NCBI GenBank assembly: GCA_037962975.1
Contig: CM075670.1
Span: 86,183,501 to 86,247,500, forward strand
Reading direction: 5' to 3'
From: Clitoria ternatea
Taxonomy: Eukaryota > Streptophyta > Magnoliopsida > Fabales > Fabaceae
DNA length: 64,000 nt
In this document: piece by piece, positions 44,077 to 56,072 of the stretch
How positions within the stretch are numbered: the stretch's first letter is position 1
Layout of the letters: the number at the start of each line of letters is the position of its first letter
The notes under the pieces: generated by a model
Told to the model about the DNA's origin: nothing
Database searches by the model: none
What the model saw: only the letters and a program-made list of their open reading frames with translations
Made by a program: the position numbers and the translations under genes

Positions 44077-44182
44077 TGTGTAGAATGTATAGCTAGAGAT
44101 TGTAAACCAAGCGCTCAATGGGAGACAACCCATTATTGTCTTTTTATTTTTAAATATTTACATAAAACAAAAAAAGAATCCC

Positions 44183-44206
44183 ATGCGTAGCGTCCCACTG
44201 ACGCGT
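44183..44206. repeat. Ath3 ACGCGTAGCGT motif pair after pol
   Basis: ATGCGTAGCGT and ACGCGTAACGT with starts 18 bp apart (44183, 44201), in the spacer between integrase and the ORF3 leader. The first base of each hexamer is used as position. Confidence 0.8.
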
Positions 44207-44373
44207 AACGTCAGAGCCCACACTCAGTTTTTAAAACTGAACCAGAGAGGGCCAATTTAGGTTTTAAAAATCTAAATTTCCCTCTGTGCCTTACTTTGCC
44301 TCTCAGAACCCTAAGTCTCACTCTTAATTACTCACATTCCCTCATTCTTTCATCAACTTCATAAGGATTGGAA

Positions 44374-45021
44374 GTAAGTATCTTCTTTCTTTTCTCTTTT
44401 GGTTTACTTTTGATTTTTGATTTCTAGAATGCATGTGGTTAGGATTAGGATTAGAAAACCATTGGGATTTGTTTGCTGTTAGATTTAGTAATTGCTTTGA
44501 TTGAATAAAAGTTTTAGGGAGTTGTGGTTGCACAACCCCTATTCTGTGATTGAAACTGCGCACCTCACGCGTAGCGTCCCACTGACACGTAGCATGGGCA
44601 GAACAGGGCGAACGCGTAGCGTTCCACCCACGCGTAGCATTAGCCTCTATTTTTGATTTTTGTTAATTTTTGTATGTTAATTCTTGTTTAATGTAGGTAT
44701 TAATTTTTGTTTTAATGAATCTGTCCTGTTTTTATTTGTTTTCCTTTAAATTAATAAAATTTCTTTGTTTGTATGTTTGTTATACTTTCTTGCATAAAAA
44801 TAAATAAAATTGTTAAATTGTGTAGATATGTGTAATTTGTGAATTCAAAAATATGCATGTTTAAGTTGTTTTTATGCTCTCTAAATATTTTATTGTGTGA
44901 AACTTGCATGAGTTTTTACTTTGCATAAAAAATGATTGTTAATTTTTTGATGTTTGGCATGTTTTATTAAAATATGAAAATCAAAAATAGTGTGTTTGAT
45001 TTTTAATTTTTCTTTTTGCAG
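44374..45021 (+). other. Predicted leader intron of Ath3 ORF3
   Basis: Strong donor GAA/GTAAGTATC at 44374 and strong acceptor TTTTTCTTTTTGCAG ending at 45021, directly before the ORF3 ATG. A CT-rich leader (44280-44360) lies upstream. The intron contains four more ACGCGT motifs (44567, 44585, 44612, 44630; spacings 18, 27, 18) and is otherwise T-rich. No clear TATA box upstream; TTTTAAAAATCTAAA near 44255 is the best candidate. Confidence 0.6.
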
Positions 45022-46319
45022 ATGGCACCAAAGAAATCAATTCCTACCACTGGTCCAAAGAGACAAAGAAGGACCACAGACACAGATACCATCTCTGAGG
45101 ATCCAGATCTTCAAGAGGAGCAGCTGGGACCTAGAGATCCCGCTAGATTTTGCACTGATACGAAATGGGCCCGGTTCCACCAAATTAAGGGCCAGATACT
45201 CATCTGGGAAAGAGTCTTAGATCTGAACACTGGGGACTATCCTAAGTTGTAGGATGAGGTCCAAAGGAGGAGATGGGGATCCCTGTTTTCCTTGCCTACT
45301 GAGGGGGACCCTATCTTAGTGATGGAGTTTTATACGAATGCCTACAGGACTCGCCAGGACTCTCCGAATATCGACCATCAGAGGACGAGCTGGGTTAGGG
45401 GTCGGCACATCACATATGACCGGGATACCATTAGTACCCTACTGGGTAATCCTTGGGAGCCTACTCCCGAGAGCGATACTTATTTCTGGAAGGAAAACAG
45501 AAACAAGGTTGCGATTAAGGATGGTGATTTAGGATACTTCCTAGATCAGGTTGCTCATTTCTTGAGCAAGGATGGAATCTTCTTCAACCTGAGTAAGGTT
45601 GGAAGGACTCCATCAAACCTCCTCAAGACCCAGCTGACCCCTATAACTCAGGCGTGGTCTCATCTTATGCTTTATAATATCACTCCTATCACCCATCTTT
45701 CTTCTATCCTAGTTGATCGTTGTTGCCTCCTTTACTCTATTCTTCAGGGTCATACCATTGATATTGCCGAGCTGATCTCTGAGCAGATTCACTTTTATGC
45801 CCTTGGGTATAAGGTGAACTATCCTATTCCATTTCCTCTCATCATATCTGCCTTACTGAGGAGGCAAGAAGTTACTATACCATTACCAGAGTTTACTAGT
45901 TCTTCAGGGAGGGTCCCCAAAGTTCTAGTAAACAGAGATTACTTCATCCAGTAGTGCGAGCTTCCACCACTGGAGCAGGAGGCTCAGCCCAGACAGAGGA
46001 GGAGGAGACCACCAGTTCAGCCACCATCTGCCGATGCTATCACTGATGGATTTACTAGGATGACTCTTGAGCATCAGCATATGATGCAGATGATGGCTGC
46101 AACACACAGAGCTTATATGCATCTTCATGATGCATTTTATCAGTACAGACTTCAGGGGGAGGGAGCACCTTATGTCACACCAGCTGAGTTTGCAGCTTAT
46201 GTAGCTTGGCCTGGTGATTCACCTACATACCCTGAGGCTGGTGGACCGTCTGAGCACATGCTGAGTCAGAGGGTGATGCAGATGAGGAGGGAGATGATGA
46301 GGATGACATGGAGGATTGA
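45022..46319 (+). pseudogene. Ath3 ORF3, env-position protein (two stops)
   Basis: Starts MAPKKSIPTTGPKRQRR right at the predicted acceptor. One frame to about 46250 with TAG at 45250 and 45952. Globular part of about 300 residues: DPILVMEFYTNAY, WVRGRHITYDRDTISTLLGNPW, VDRCCLLYSILQG. Then a basic and proline-rich stretch (RQRRRRPPVQPP), a Met/His-rich helix, and an acidic tail (EEGDDEDDMED to TGA 46319) reached only after a late +1 shift. It is the clearest version of the ORF3 shared by Ath2 and Cop1. The N-terminus is basic, not a signal peptide, and I see no transmembrane helix. Function unknown. Confidence 0.75.
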
Positions 46320-47596
46320 TGGTGTTATTTTTCTACACCTTTTACATACATTTCAATTATCATTTAGTTTGGTATTTACATTGGTTTAGTTGATTTTGGA
46401 TTATATTATATTTTGTTATGTGGTGTGTTATTTTTATGTAATTTTTGTCATGCTGTGTTTTGTGTATCTTTAAAACACCAAAAATAAATTTTATCTTTTT
46501 AATAAATAAATCAAATTTTTAAAAATAAGAAAATTTATACACTTAAAGTTTTTACACAATAAAACCATTTTCAATCATCAAATTATCGATTCTTTTTGTA
46601 AATAAGGAATTTTGATAAAATTCAATTACAATAATTTTATTAACTATCAAGCTAATTTCAATAACTCGGTGAGTTGAGAGATCTTTTAAACACTTGATGG
46701 TTTCGACATAACTCCATTCGAATTGATTTTGCTTTAATCTGTGATTTGTGTTGTTGTACAGAGAATTCAAAAAAATGATCAAGGCATATTTTTGGTAAAA
46801 GAAACCTTGGGCCAAAAAAAGCTTACCATGGTAAAATTATTTTATCCTTTGAAAGCTAATTTTGAGCCTAAAAAATAAATTCTTTGGTACCCTTAGCCTT
46901 TATCAAATTTAACCATTCCCTATACTTGATTGATTAAAAGAGTAATTGAGCAAAATGAAAGATGTCCGAGTATTCTTACAAGAATGGGGAGTGAAAATTA
47001 AACAACCTGATTCTTTTCAAGAAAAAAAAATAGTGCATGTAAATAAAAAATGAATATATGCAAATCAAAAATAGTGAAAAGAATCAAGTTGGGAGTATTT
47101 ATTTTTTAACCAACAAGGGAAATGAGATTTGGGCCAAGAGAATGCCTAAAAATTATAAAATGCTCTTTTATGATTTCAGGTTTTTGAATTCTAAGAAAAA
47201 CCATATTTTTTTGTAGCCAAGCCTCATTACAACCCTTGAAAAGACCTTGAGATTTTTAAATTATCTCTGTATGATTAACCATTGACTAGATAAAAATCAA
47301 AATTAAATTCGTTTAATTTTATGATTGATTGAGTGAAACAGGTTACCCTTTGTACAGAGATAAACACTTGTGAGGTAAGCCTAAAATTATGCTTGATTTG
47401 TTAATAAAATATTATAAAGATTTTTATCATTAAACCTCTATTACATAAGATATCTATTTTTGATTATTTCAAAATGGTAAATTGTGAAATTACTTTTTGT
47501 AATAAATTCTCAGACTAACTCAAAAATTTGATTTCAAATTTTATTTTTAATTTTTCTCTTGCTCGAGGACAAGCAATGTCTCAAGTTGGGGATATT
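46320..47596 (+). other. Ath3 3' untranslated region and polypurine tract
   Basis: AT-rich and non-coding. It ends with TTGCTCGAGGACAAGCAA (47560-47577), comparable to the inverted repeat before the Ath2 tract, then AAGTTGGGGATATT (47583-47596) before the LTR. Confidence 0.7.
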
Positions 47597-49109
47597 TGTT
47601 AATCCTTAAATTTATAATAAAATCTTTAATAAAAATTTGTTGTAAAAAGAATAAAATTTGGTGAATTTGTTAGAAATTTAGGTTTTAAATTCAATAAATA
47701 GATGTTATTGGAAATAATCTGCCCTTAATCAATTTTCTCTAGTTTTGCAGTATAAAGTAAAGAATTTAAAGAGAAAAATGAAGATCTGGAGAGCTGACAC
47801 GTAGCATCAACCCCACGCGTAGCATAGGGATTTCTGATGCTGACACTACACGTCACAGCCACGCGTAGCGTCAAAAGCTATGTGGACTCCATTTCCAGGT
47901 GGCCAAGCACTCAGCCTTTGACCCATAATTGGCCTCTCCACTACTCATAAATGTCCAAGACGAAGTGGAGACAGGGACACATGGCCAAGCATAATTCATT
48001 TTAATAATCCATCATGGCCACTTCGAGCTGTTTAATAGGAGCTGAGTTAGGGACCTGGCGCGTAGCGTCAGGACCCTTCCTCAGCCCTATAAATAGGGCC
48101 ATTTTCCACACTTCCAAATCATCCCATCTCACATTCTGAGTTCTCTTTCTCTCTTATACACTCGTGTTTGAGTATTTCTTTTGTGAGTTTGTAATTCTAG
48201 AATAGTTTTCTAGATACTTGAGAGTGTTGTGTAGTATTGTGATCGTTGTATCGTGAAGTTTCCATCGCCTTCGTAATGTCAACATCTCTAAGTGTTATTT
48301 TTACTTTCACCATGTGTAACTAATCTGTTTATGTTGGAATTGGTGAACTAGTCTATTGAGTATGATGTTGTGAATTCGACCTCTGCATGTTTATGATTCA
48401 GTTACATGTTAGTATTTCAACCTTTTATTAGTATGAACGTCAAACGGGAGAATGATTTTCATGCGTATTGAAACTTGTTTTATTAGTGTGAATGTCAAAT
48501 GGGAGAATGAATATTCATGCCGTATTAAAATCTGTTTAAATGAAAGTAAAAGTTGAAACGCCTTTAATATACCAATTACTAGGGATAGAGTTGGTAATTA
48601 TTGTTGCCATAAGGCCAGGACTTAATGCAAGTTTTTACTGAGAAAGCTCATGAGGGATCGGACTTTACGGTGAATTCTTAGAATTTATATCATGAGGGAT
48701 CGGTTATAATGACTTTAAGCTGCAATAACATGAACTTAATGATTAAACATGCATGTCTTGAGTTTCTTCATTGTTATTCTAGATTAGGGATCCAAATTCT
48801 AACATAATTTGTTTATCTGTGTTTACCTCAAGTATCTTAGCTATTCTAAATTGCAACTTAACTTTTTAAATAGATTTTATTTTCTTTTTATCTCATGAAC
48901 CACTCAATGATGTAATCTTATGAATGTTGTATAAATTGTATATAATTCATTCTTTTAGGAATAGGTTTTGATAAGTTTACTGTAGTATCTAGAGAATTAC
49001 TGTTAGTTATTGGACTTTCAATCCCAGTGAAACGATATCTAAATTTGAAAACTACAAACGATTGGTGCGTTTGTCAATTAATAACCCAACAGTAACACGG
49101 GGGTTAACA
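47597..49109 (+). repeat. Ath3 3' LTR
   Basis: 1,513 bp. ACGCGT-type motifs at 47797, 47815, about 47850, 47862 and 48058, TATAAAT at 48088. It carries two motif-bearing segments absent from the 5' LTR. It ends GGGGTTAACA, followed by TGGTG. Confidence 0.93.
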
Positions 49110-49114
49110 TGGTG

Positions 49115-49796
49115 CTAGCAAAACCTCTTATCGTAGGTGTTTCACTCACACTCAGTGTATATGATTCAAGGTTCTACACTCAACATTTGCAATATAATAA
49201 ATCAATATAAGCTTGCAACTATTCTAATCATTACACAAATGCAAGCACACACTTGGTTCAATACAGACTTTTTAGGCTTGTAATGGGGTTAAGCTCAAGG
49301 CTTAATTATTGTTTTTCTATTCATTGGCAAGGTTTTAGATATGATCAAAGAATTGTCTCTCTTTCGCTCCTAATGACTTCCTTATTCTTACCCCCTAAAG
49401 TTTTTAGGAAGACTCTATATATATTTTTTCAAAGAAGAGAAAAGACTTTTTAAACTTGGTGCTTACATGATTTTTCTAAGCTTTGCTCTTTTCATTTCAT
49501 TTTTTTTCTCTAGTCCTTTGGACTACATTTTTTTCTTTTGCACCTACTTACATTTAGGTCTCTCTCTTTCTCTTTAATTCTAATTTTTTTTTAGAGTCAT
49601 ATTTTCAAGTTTTTTAGCACATACCAAACCAACAAAAGGTATGTCATTTATTTTATTGTGGAGGCACGCTTTTGGTGTATGCACTATGAGCTATTTTAAG
49701 TTTTAATATTGTTTTAAAACTATTTATCCTGGAATAATAGGTCATATAAGAATTATTGCCAAAACATCCCTAATCAAGTATTTACAAGGGGGTATG
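49115..49796 (-). mobile_element. Ath4 internal 3' region, right fragment
   Basis: Continuation of 36915-37097 after the Ath3 insertion, cut at 49796 by Tek1. Non-coding, AT-rich. Assignment rests on continuity across the Ath3 target site and the minus-strand polypurine tract at 36915-36928. Confidence 0.4.
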
Positions 49797-50055
49797 TGAG
49801 ACGCCCCAAACCCCCAAATAAAATAGGGGAAAATTTTTCTCGTCTTTGAAAATATTAATAAATCAAATAATTAAAGTGGTGAAGTATTTTTCACCAAACC
49901 CCTGGATCTAAAATAAACCACTCCCATATATGAAGATATGAGAGGGTGAGATTAAAAGATTATTTTTCAATCAGAGTCAGCGGAAGAATTCATTTAATTT
50001 AACCATTGCCCGATTGATTTTCAAGAGGAGTAATTTCATAAGAATATGGGACATA

Positions 50056-50064
50056 ATTTATATA
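50056..50064 (-). promoter_or_regulatory. Tek1 3' LTR TATA box
   Basis: TATATAAAT on the minus strand, 116 bp downstream (in the element's sense) of the last palindrome. The same box is at 58875-58883 in the other LTR. Confidence 0.55.
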
Positions 50065-50179
50065 GCCAAGAGAGCCAAAATATACTCCTCAATACTCATA
50101 AAATAATATTAAGAAAGAAATAGTGCATATGATTTAAAAATCCATTTAAAATAATAAATATAAGTACCAGGTGCCACTC

Positions 50180-50691
50180 GCTCAAGCGAGCATCCATTCG
50201 CTTGAGCGAGCCCGCGTTCTCACGCCTGGGCCAACGCTGAGGAGTGCTGGGCGAAAGGAAGGAAATAAGCATCAGAACTCATCTCGCTTGAGCGAGCCCT
50301 GTCTCGCTTAATCGAGATACAAAAGAAAACATTGAGTGAGGCAGCGAGGCGCTTGAGCGAAAGAGGGAAGGAGCATCAGGTCCCGATCTCGCTTGAGCGG
50401 TGCATGACTCGCTTGAGCGAGATTGGTCCAGAACCATCAGTAACTCCCTGGCCGATTTTCGCTTGGGCGAGGCACCACTCGTCTGGGTGAAAATCGTCCA
50501 GAATCAAATCTCTTCTCCCTCGCTTGAACGCCTACCCCCACGCCTGGGCGAAAATAGCACAGAATCGAACCACTGATTCTGTGGCCATTTCGCTGGGGCG
50601 AAATGCACTGCCGCTTGAGTGAAAATGGGGCAGAAACGTATCCCCTGTTCCACAACAATCTCGCTCGAGCGAGATTGTCACTCACTTGAGC
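50180..50691. repeat. Tek1 U3 array: nine pairs of CGCTTGAGCG palindromes
   Basis: Central 8-mers at 50180, 50200, 50224, 50246, 50286, 50306, 50330, 50351, 50391, 50411, 50461, 50481, 50522, 50542, 50592, 50613, 50663, 50684. Spacings are 20, 24, 22, 40, 20, 24, 21, 40, 20, 50, 20, 41, 20, 50, 21, 50 and 21. Typical copy CTCGCTTGAGCGAG; the first pair is CTCGCTCAAGCG facing CGCTTGAGCGAG, which can fold as a 12 bp stem. GCATCAGR at 50269 and 50373 lies 17 and 18 bp before the next core. Confidence 0.95.
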
Positions 50692-52625
50692 AAGTTATGC
50701 AGGAACATTGCAGAAATGAAATTTACCTTAACTTAGCACATGAACCATCAACTCCATTCATTTCGGCCTTACCTATGACCATATCTTACTTCACTATGCA
50801 TGTACCAATTCATACAATACTATAGTCTAAAACTACATAATTCTTTCATTGAATCAAATACCACCAACATCATCATGCTAATATTGATTCCATGCATATA
50901 ATCTAAATTCATCATCAAGCCACATACACTCCCTACATACATTTGGATCCAACATCATTTCACGACTCCATAGAATGGCATAAAAACACAACATATATCC
51001 ATTAATCAAAGACAACTATCAAGATTCATTCTTTACAACTTTTGGGTCATGAATGAAAATTGTCATTACATAAACATGTCCAATTTTCTCCTATGACCTC
51101 CATAATTATCAACTTTACAAATTTGAGTATATAAACCTCATATACTCTACCAAAACAGATTTCATGCCGGCCAAGGCGCACACATTCCTATTCATATTTA
51201 CCTCCTTCCAAACTCGGCCTCCAAAAGTTGTAGGATTTAAATCATACCTACATCAACTTTAAAAATGGCAACGGGGAGGTGAGTAACATAATCCAAATGA
51301 ATTAAAGTCATACATTATGATGAAATACATGTATACTTGCTCACATATCAATCATTACAACACATCATACATCATACACAATACATCTTATGATCTCAAG
51401 TATACATTCACAATTTCAATCATTTGGATTACCAAACACACACATCGGGTTAGTATTCAACTCTTTCCCTTTTAATTCTGATTCATCCATTGCCACCATG
51501 GGCTTTCACCTAGGCATATCTCTAGCTATATGCAAATGCTCTTAAAGCTAATGCATATGCATAAGAATTTCTCATCAAATAATGCGGATTCGACTGTGGA
51601 AAAATATATCATTAAATCAATTATGGGACAAGCATAGGTGTGCTACTATGCCCCTACTGCAGTAGAAAAAATTGTGTACACATATATCTCAATTCATGCA
51701 TGCTTACATCATCATAATTTTACTGGTACCAAACCGCTATCGCCCATCTGTAGCACTAGTCACCCTGTGACTTGCGGATCAACATCGTGGCCTTAACTAC
51801 CACAAGTGCTACGAGCCCCTCCCGAACACACATCGAGAGAGCCGTGTCCCATCAGACACCGAGGTAAACTCGCTCACCATAGAGCCGCCCGCCCACTGGG
51901 CCTGCCACATAGGGTGCCTCATCACCAAACTAAGGACAGCTTCGTGACTCATACACCGAGTCACAGGGGAAAATCACAATACGCTCGTGCACTGAGCCGC
52001 CCTCCCACTAGGCCTGCCTAGTGGAACCCCCTAATATTCCACATAGACAGCTATGATATGCCATGGATGCAATGCAAATGCAAATCAAGTGCATCCTCAC
52101 ACTATGCATCCTAGATGCCACTCCACATTCAACCATTCATCACCACCACTTGGTGGATTTCAATATTCTCATCATTCTCATCCAATTCTAATTCTCTTTG
52201 AGACTTATTCACATCAATAGTTAGTGGCATACACGTTCAATAAATCATACACACATTTTTAGGATATTCACATCACACTTCCAATTCACACATGGTTTCA
52301 AACCATCATCATACTTCATCAACATAGTATCATCACAACATTACAATATTATCCCAAATATAATGCCACACAATAATTATCATTCTAAATGCATTCCACT
52401 CATAGCATTATCACATCATCCATTCAACAATCATCAAAATAGTCACATATACATATTTTCACATCATCAATGGATGAAATCATGCATTTAGAAAAGTTAC
52501 CCCTCCTACCTCAAGTGAAGTAGTGATCAACGCGGTTTGATGGTCCCTCTTCGTCAATGGGGTCACTTCCTACATCACAATACATTATACAATCAATTTT
52601 CTACTTACTCATTAAGACTTAAATA

Positions 52626-52627
<2 letters not shown>

Positions 52628-52660
<33 letters not shown>
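52628..52660. repeat. TA microsatellite in Tek1 LTR
   Basis: About 16 TA units. The matching site in the other LTR (61447-61465) is 14 bp shorter. Confidence 0.9.
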
Positions 52661-52662
<2 letters not shown>

Positions 52663-53769
52663 ATAACTTGATATTCATATTATTTTAACTCTCAAAACTC
52701 TTTCATTTCATTTTATCCACCATAACCACCATGGGTTAGGTGCCACCCTTCATTATTATGCACTCAACAACCAAACCCTTTCATGGGTTTCTCCATTAAT
52801 GACTTCCACCAACAAAATACCATCATCAATGACTCTTATACATCATATCTCATATTTATTACCAACAATAAATGTTCATCAACCTCCATTATGCATTTCC
52901 CCCAAATTCATGAAGCTAGGGTTTCATAAAAATTCCAACAACCATCATAAATATTATTCTCCTTCCAACCATAAATGCATTCACTTCATTACTCTCCCAA
53001 AGAAACCTTATTCTCATAAAAACCCACATTAAACTCTTGCATTAAATGCTCTCCTCAAAACATCTATTCATATGCATGGCTTCCAAAACATATAATACCA
53101 CATACTCTTAACCAAAACCTTAGCAAAAATAGGTATACTTACCTCAAAACCCAAAAACGAAAATGGGTTCTAGGAGGGAGGAGAACACCAACGAAAATGA
53201 GGAAGAGAAGAAGGAAAAACAGCAGCCCCACAAGCCTCCTTCAAGCTCCCTTCAAATGAAAATGAGGAGGAGATGTGGAAGATGGATTCAAACTTGTTAG
53301 GGCTTGGATAAAGAAGAAGAGAGAAATGGAGAAGATGATAATGAAGAGAAGAAGAAGAAAGTGAAGTGTAATGTCCACTTTCAGCACACTTACGTGAATA
53401 GAGAAAGGGAAATGGGGTTTTTGATTTATTTTAATTCCCATTCATTAAAACTTCATCGTTTTATAACTAACAGGTTCTCCGTTCGGGCTCAATACATCAT
53501 CTGAAAATTATTCCGAATACATATTCGGATTCCCAATAATATTCTCAATAGCCCTGACCAATATCATCTCATTCCGAGATACTTGGTCCGACACCCATAT
53601 CTCAACCGGGCTTAATTTCAGCTTAACCGATTTCCATAATTCCCTTACAGTCCTCAAAATTATCAATTTAATTATTCTCAATAGTTTAGGACATTAAATA
53701 CTCCATATACCAATTTCTAATATTTATTCCGGTAATTAATTCTCTCATTTTAAAATTTGGGATGTTACA

Positions 53770-53786
53770 ATCCACCCCACCAAAAA
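53770..53786 (-). other. Tek1 polypurine tract
   Basis: Minus strand TTTTTGGTGGGGTGGAT directly before the LTR start TGTAACATCCC; the corresponding Tek2 site is 62575-62591. Confidence 0.7.
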
Positions 53787-53807
53787 GAAAATTTCGTCCC
53801 CGAAATT

Positions 53808-54632
53808 TCACATACCTGATTCAAATGCGTCGGGATACCATTCTCTGATATCGTCTTCGCGTTCCCATGTGAATGTTTCAGTATTTCCATGTTTCCAAGT
53901 GACCTCCACCAAAGGTACCAACTTGTTCCGCAATTTCTTCACGGAATGTCCGACAATGCGAATGGAAACAGGAGGAATAGATAGATCATCTCGCACCTCA
54001 ATCTCATCCATAGGGATCACGTGTAGAGGATCATAAACATATTTCCTCAACTGCGATATGTGGAACACGTTGTGTAGATTAGCAAGATGCGGAGGGAGTG
54101 CTTTCCGATAAGCAACCTCACCAATCCGCTCCAACACCTCATAAGGTCCGATAAATCTAGGGCTCAATTTCCCACTCTTCAACGCCTTTCCAATGCCTTT
54201 ATCACACGAGACCTTCAAAAACACATGGTCACCCACTTGAAACTCAAGGGTTTTATGTCTCTTGTCATAATAGCTCTTCTGCCTATCTTGAGCAACCTTC
54301 ATGTTCTCTTGTATCTTTTTAATTTGCTCAGTGGTTTCTTGGATAATCTCCGGCCCTAAGGCCAAGTTTTCACCAACTTCCAGCCAACACAAGGGAGTTC
54401 TACACCTCCTTCCATACAGCGCCTCATAAGGTGCCATACCAATACTGGAATGGAAGCTGTTATTGTATGTAAATTCAATCAATGGGAGGAATCTCTCCCA
54501 ACATCCACAGTGCTCAAGAACACAAGCTCTCAATAAATCCTCCAAGCTTTGTATAGTTCTCTCCGATTGCCCATTGGTTTGAGGGTGATAAGCGGAACTA
54601 AGCTTCAACTTAGAACCCAACTCATCATGCAA
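53808..54632 (-). pseudogene. IN: Tek1 integrase C-terminal half with chromodomain-like end
   Basis: Continues the integrase after a stop near 54636. The catalytic E region AYHPQTNGQSERTIQ is near the start, then SFHSSIGMAPYEALYGRRCRTPL and GDHVFLKVS...KLSPRFIGPYEVLERIGEVAYR (GPY/F module). The last 60 residues (VEVTWKHGNTETFTWEREDDIREWYPDAF) have the spacing of the chromodomain at the end of Tekay-type integrases. The same 274-codon frame occurs in Tek2 at 62613-63437 with few changes. Confidence 0.9.
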
Positions 54633-54638
54633 ACGTCC

Positions 54639-56063
54639 CTAAAACCGAGAAGTAAAACGAGGATCACGGTCAGATATAATGCTAGGCGGAACACCATACA
54701 GCCTAACAATCTCCTTAATGTATATTTGTGCCAATTTCTCCAAAGAACTCTTCATATTTATGGGTAAAAAGTGAGCATATTTTGTCAATCTATCAACAAT
54801 CACCAATATAGCATCGTTCCCAGCATGAGTTCTGGGTAGTCCAGAAACAAAATCCATAGCTATACTATCCCATTTCCAAATAGGGATCTCCAATGGTCTC
54901 AAATAACCAGATGGTCTCTGATGCTCGACCTTCGCCTTTTGACAAACAAGGCAAGATGCCACAAAATTCGCCACATCATGCTTCATACCGGGCCACCAAA
55001 AATTCTTCTTCAAATCTTGATACATCTTGGTGGAACCAGGATGAATACTCAATATGCTTTTGTGGGCTTCCTCAAGTATACATTTTCTCACATCACCACT
55101 TGAGGGAACATAAATTTGGCCCTTAACACGCCAAATACCATCTTGACCTTCTACTAAGAACAGATTCTTCCCTTTTTCTTGGGTCTTCTTCATCTCAATC
55201 AAATACTCATCATTGGGTTGTTGCGCCTTCACATATTCAAGAAATTCATTTGCAACTTTCAACATTTCCAACACCATTTTCTTGGGAGTGTAAGTCTCCA
55301 CGCCCACATTCAAATCTCTAAATTGTTCAATCAACTCCATCTCCTTTGCCATCATCATGGAAACATGCAATGACTTCCGGCTCAATGCATCGGCAACTAT
55401 ATTCGCCTTACCAGGGTGATACTTCAATTCAAATTCATAGTCTTTTAGGAACTCCATCCACCGCCTTTGGCGCATATTTAATTCCTTCTGGTCAAATAAA
55501 TATTTGAGGCTCTTATGATCACTAAAGACTACAAACTTGGAGCCATACAAGTAGTGTCGCCACAACTTCAATGCAAACACCACTGCCGCCAATTCTAGGT
55601 CATGTGTGGGGTAGTTAACCTCATGCGGTCGCAACTGCCTCGACGCATAGGCTATCACATGTTCCTTTTGCATCAACACACATCCAAGACCAAGCTTAGA
55701 TACATCACAATATACCAAAAATTCATCCGTTAAGTCGGGCAATGCTAACACCGGTGCGGTAGTAAGCCTTAACTTCAACTCTTGGAAACTTTCTTCACAT
55801 TCACGTGTCCACACAAAAGAGTGATTCTTCCGAGTCAACTTCATTAATGGTAAAGCCAAAGGGGAAAACCCTTCAATAAATCTCCGGTAGTAACCGGCAA
55901 GACCTAGAAAACTCCTTATCTCCGTCACGGACGTTGGTCTTTCCCAAGCCATCACAGCTTCAACTTTAGATCTATCCACAACGACTCCATCATTTGAAAT
56001 AACATGTCCAAGAAATTGGACTTCAGACAGCCAAAATTCACACTTAGAGAGCTTTGCATACAA
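54639..56063 (-). pseudogene. RH-IN: Tek1 RT thumb, RNase H and integrase N-terminal half
   Basis: Open for 474 codons between two stops. RT end: LSKCEFWLSEVQFLGHVIS and FLGLAGYYRRFIEGFS. RNase H: YCDVSKLGLGCVL, DLELAAVVFALKLWRHYLYG, FSDHKSLKYLF, GKANIVADALSRK. Integrase: H-x-H (HKSILSIHPGSTK), CLVCQKAK, then WDSIAMDFVSGLPRT and ISDRDPRFTSRF with the first two catalytic aspartates. It is closed by TAG where related elements have tryptophan; Tek2 shares exactly this stop. Confidence 0.9.
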
Positions 56064-56072
56064 CTCCTTTTC

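Larger units (their letters stand above)
37098..49109 (+). mobile_element. Ath3: complete Athila-type Ty3/gypsy element with ORF3
   Basis: 12,012 bp bounded by perfect 5 bp duplications. LTRs 37098-38542 and 47597-49109 (about 3% different in a 155 bp sample; the 3' LTR is 68 bp longer through segments carrying ACGCGT motifs). Primer site, gag, protease, RT, RNase H, integrase, ORF3 with a predicted leader intron, polypurine tract. All frames carry stops, so it is not autonomous. It interrupts the minus-strand element Ath4. Confidence 0.94.
49797..53769 (-). repeat. Tek1 3' LTR
   Basis: On the minus strand it runs TGTAACATCCCAAATTTT ... GTTTGGGGCGTCTCA. It contains the palindrome array (50180-50691), a TATA box (ATTTATATA on the plus strand at 50056-50064) and a TA microsatellite (52628-52660). 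Plus- and minus-strand short frames within it are not coding. Confidence 0.94.

Noticed and set aside
53304..53504. Plus- and minus-strand small frames near the start of the Tek LTR
   Set aside because: Lie in U3 of the LTR, are mirrored in the second LTR copy only by repeat identity, and show no domain.
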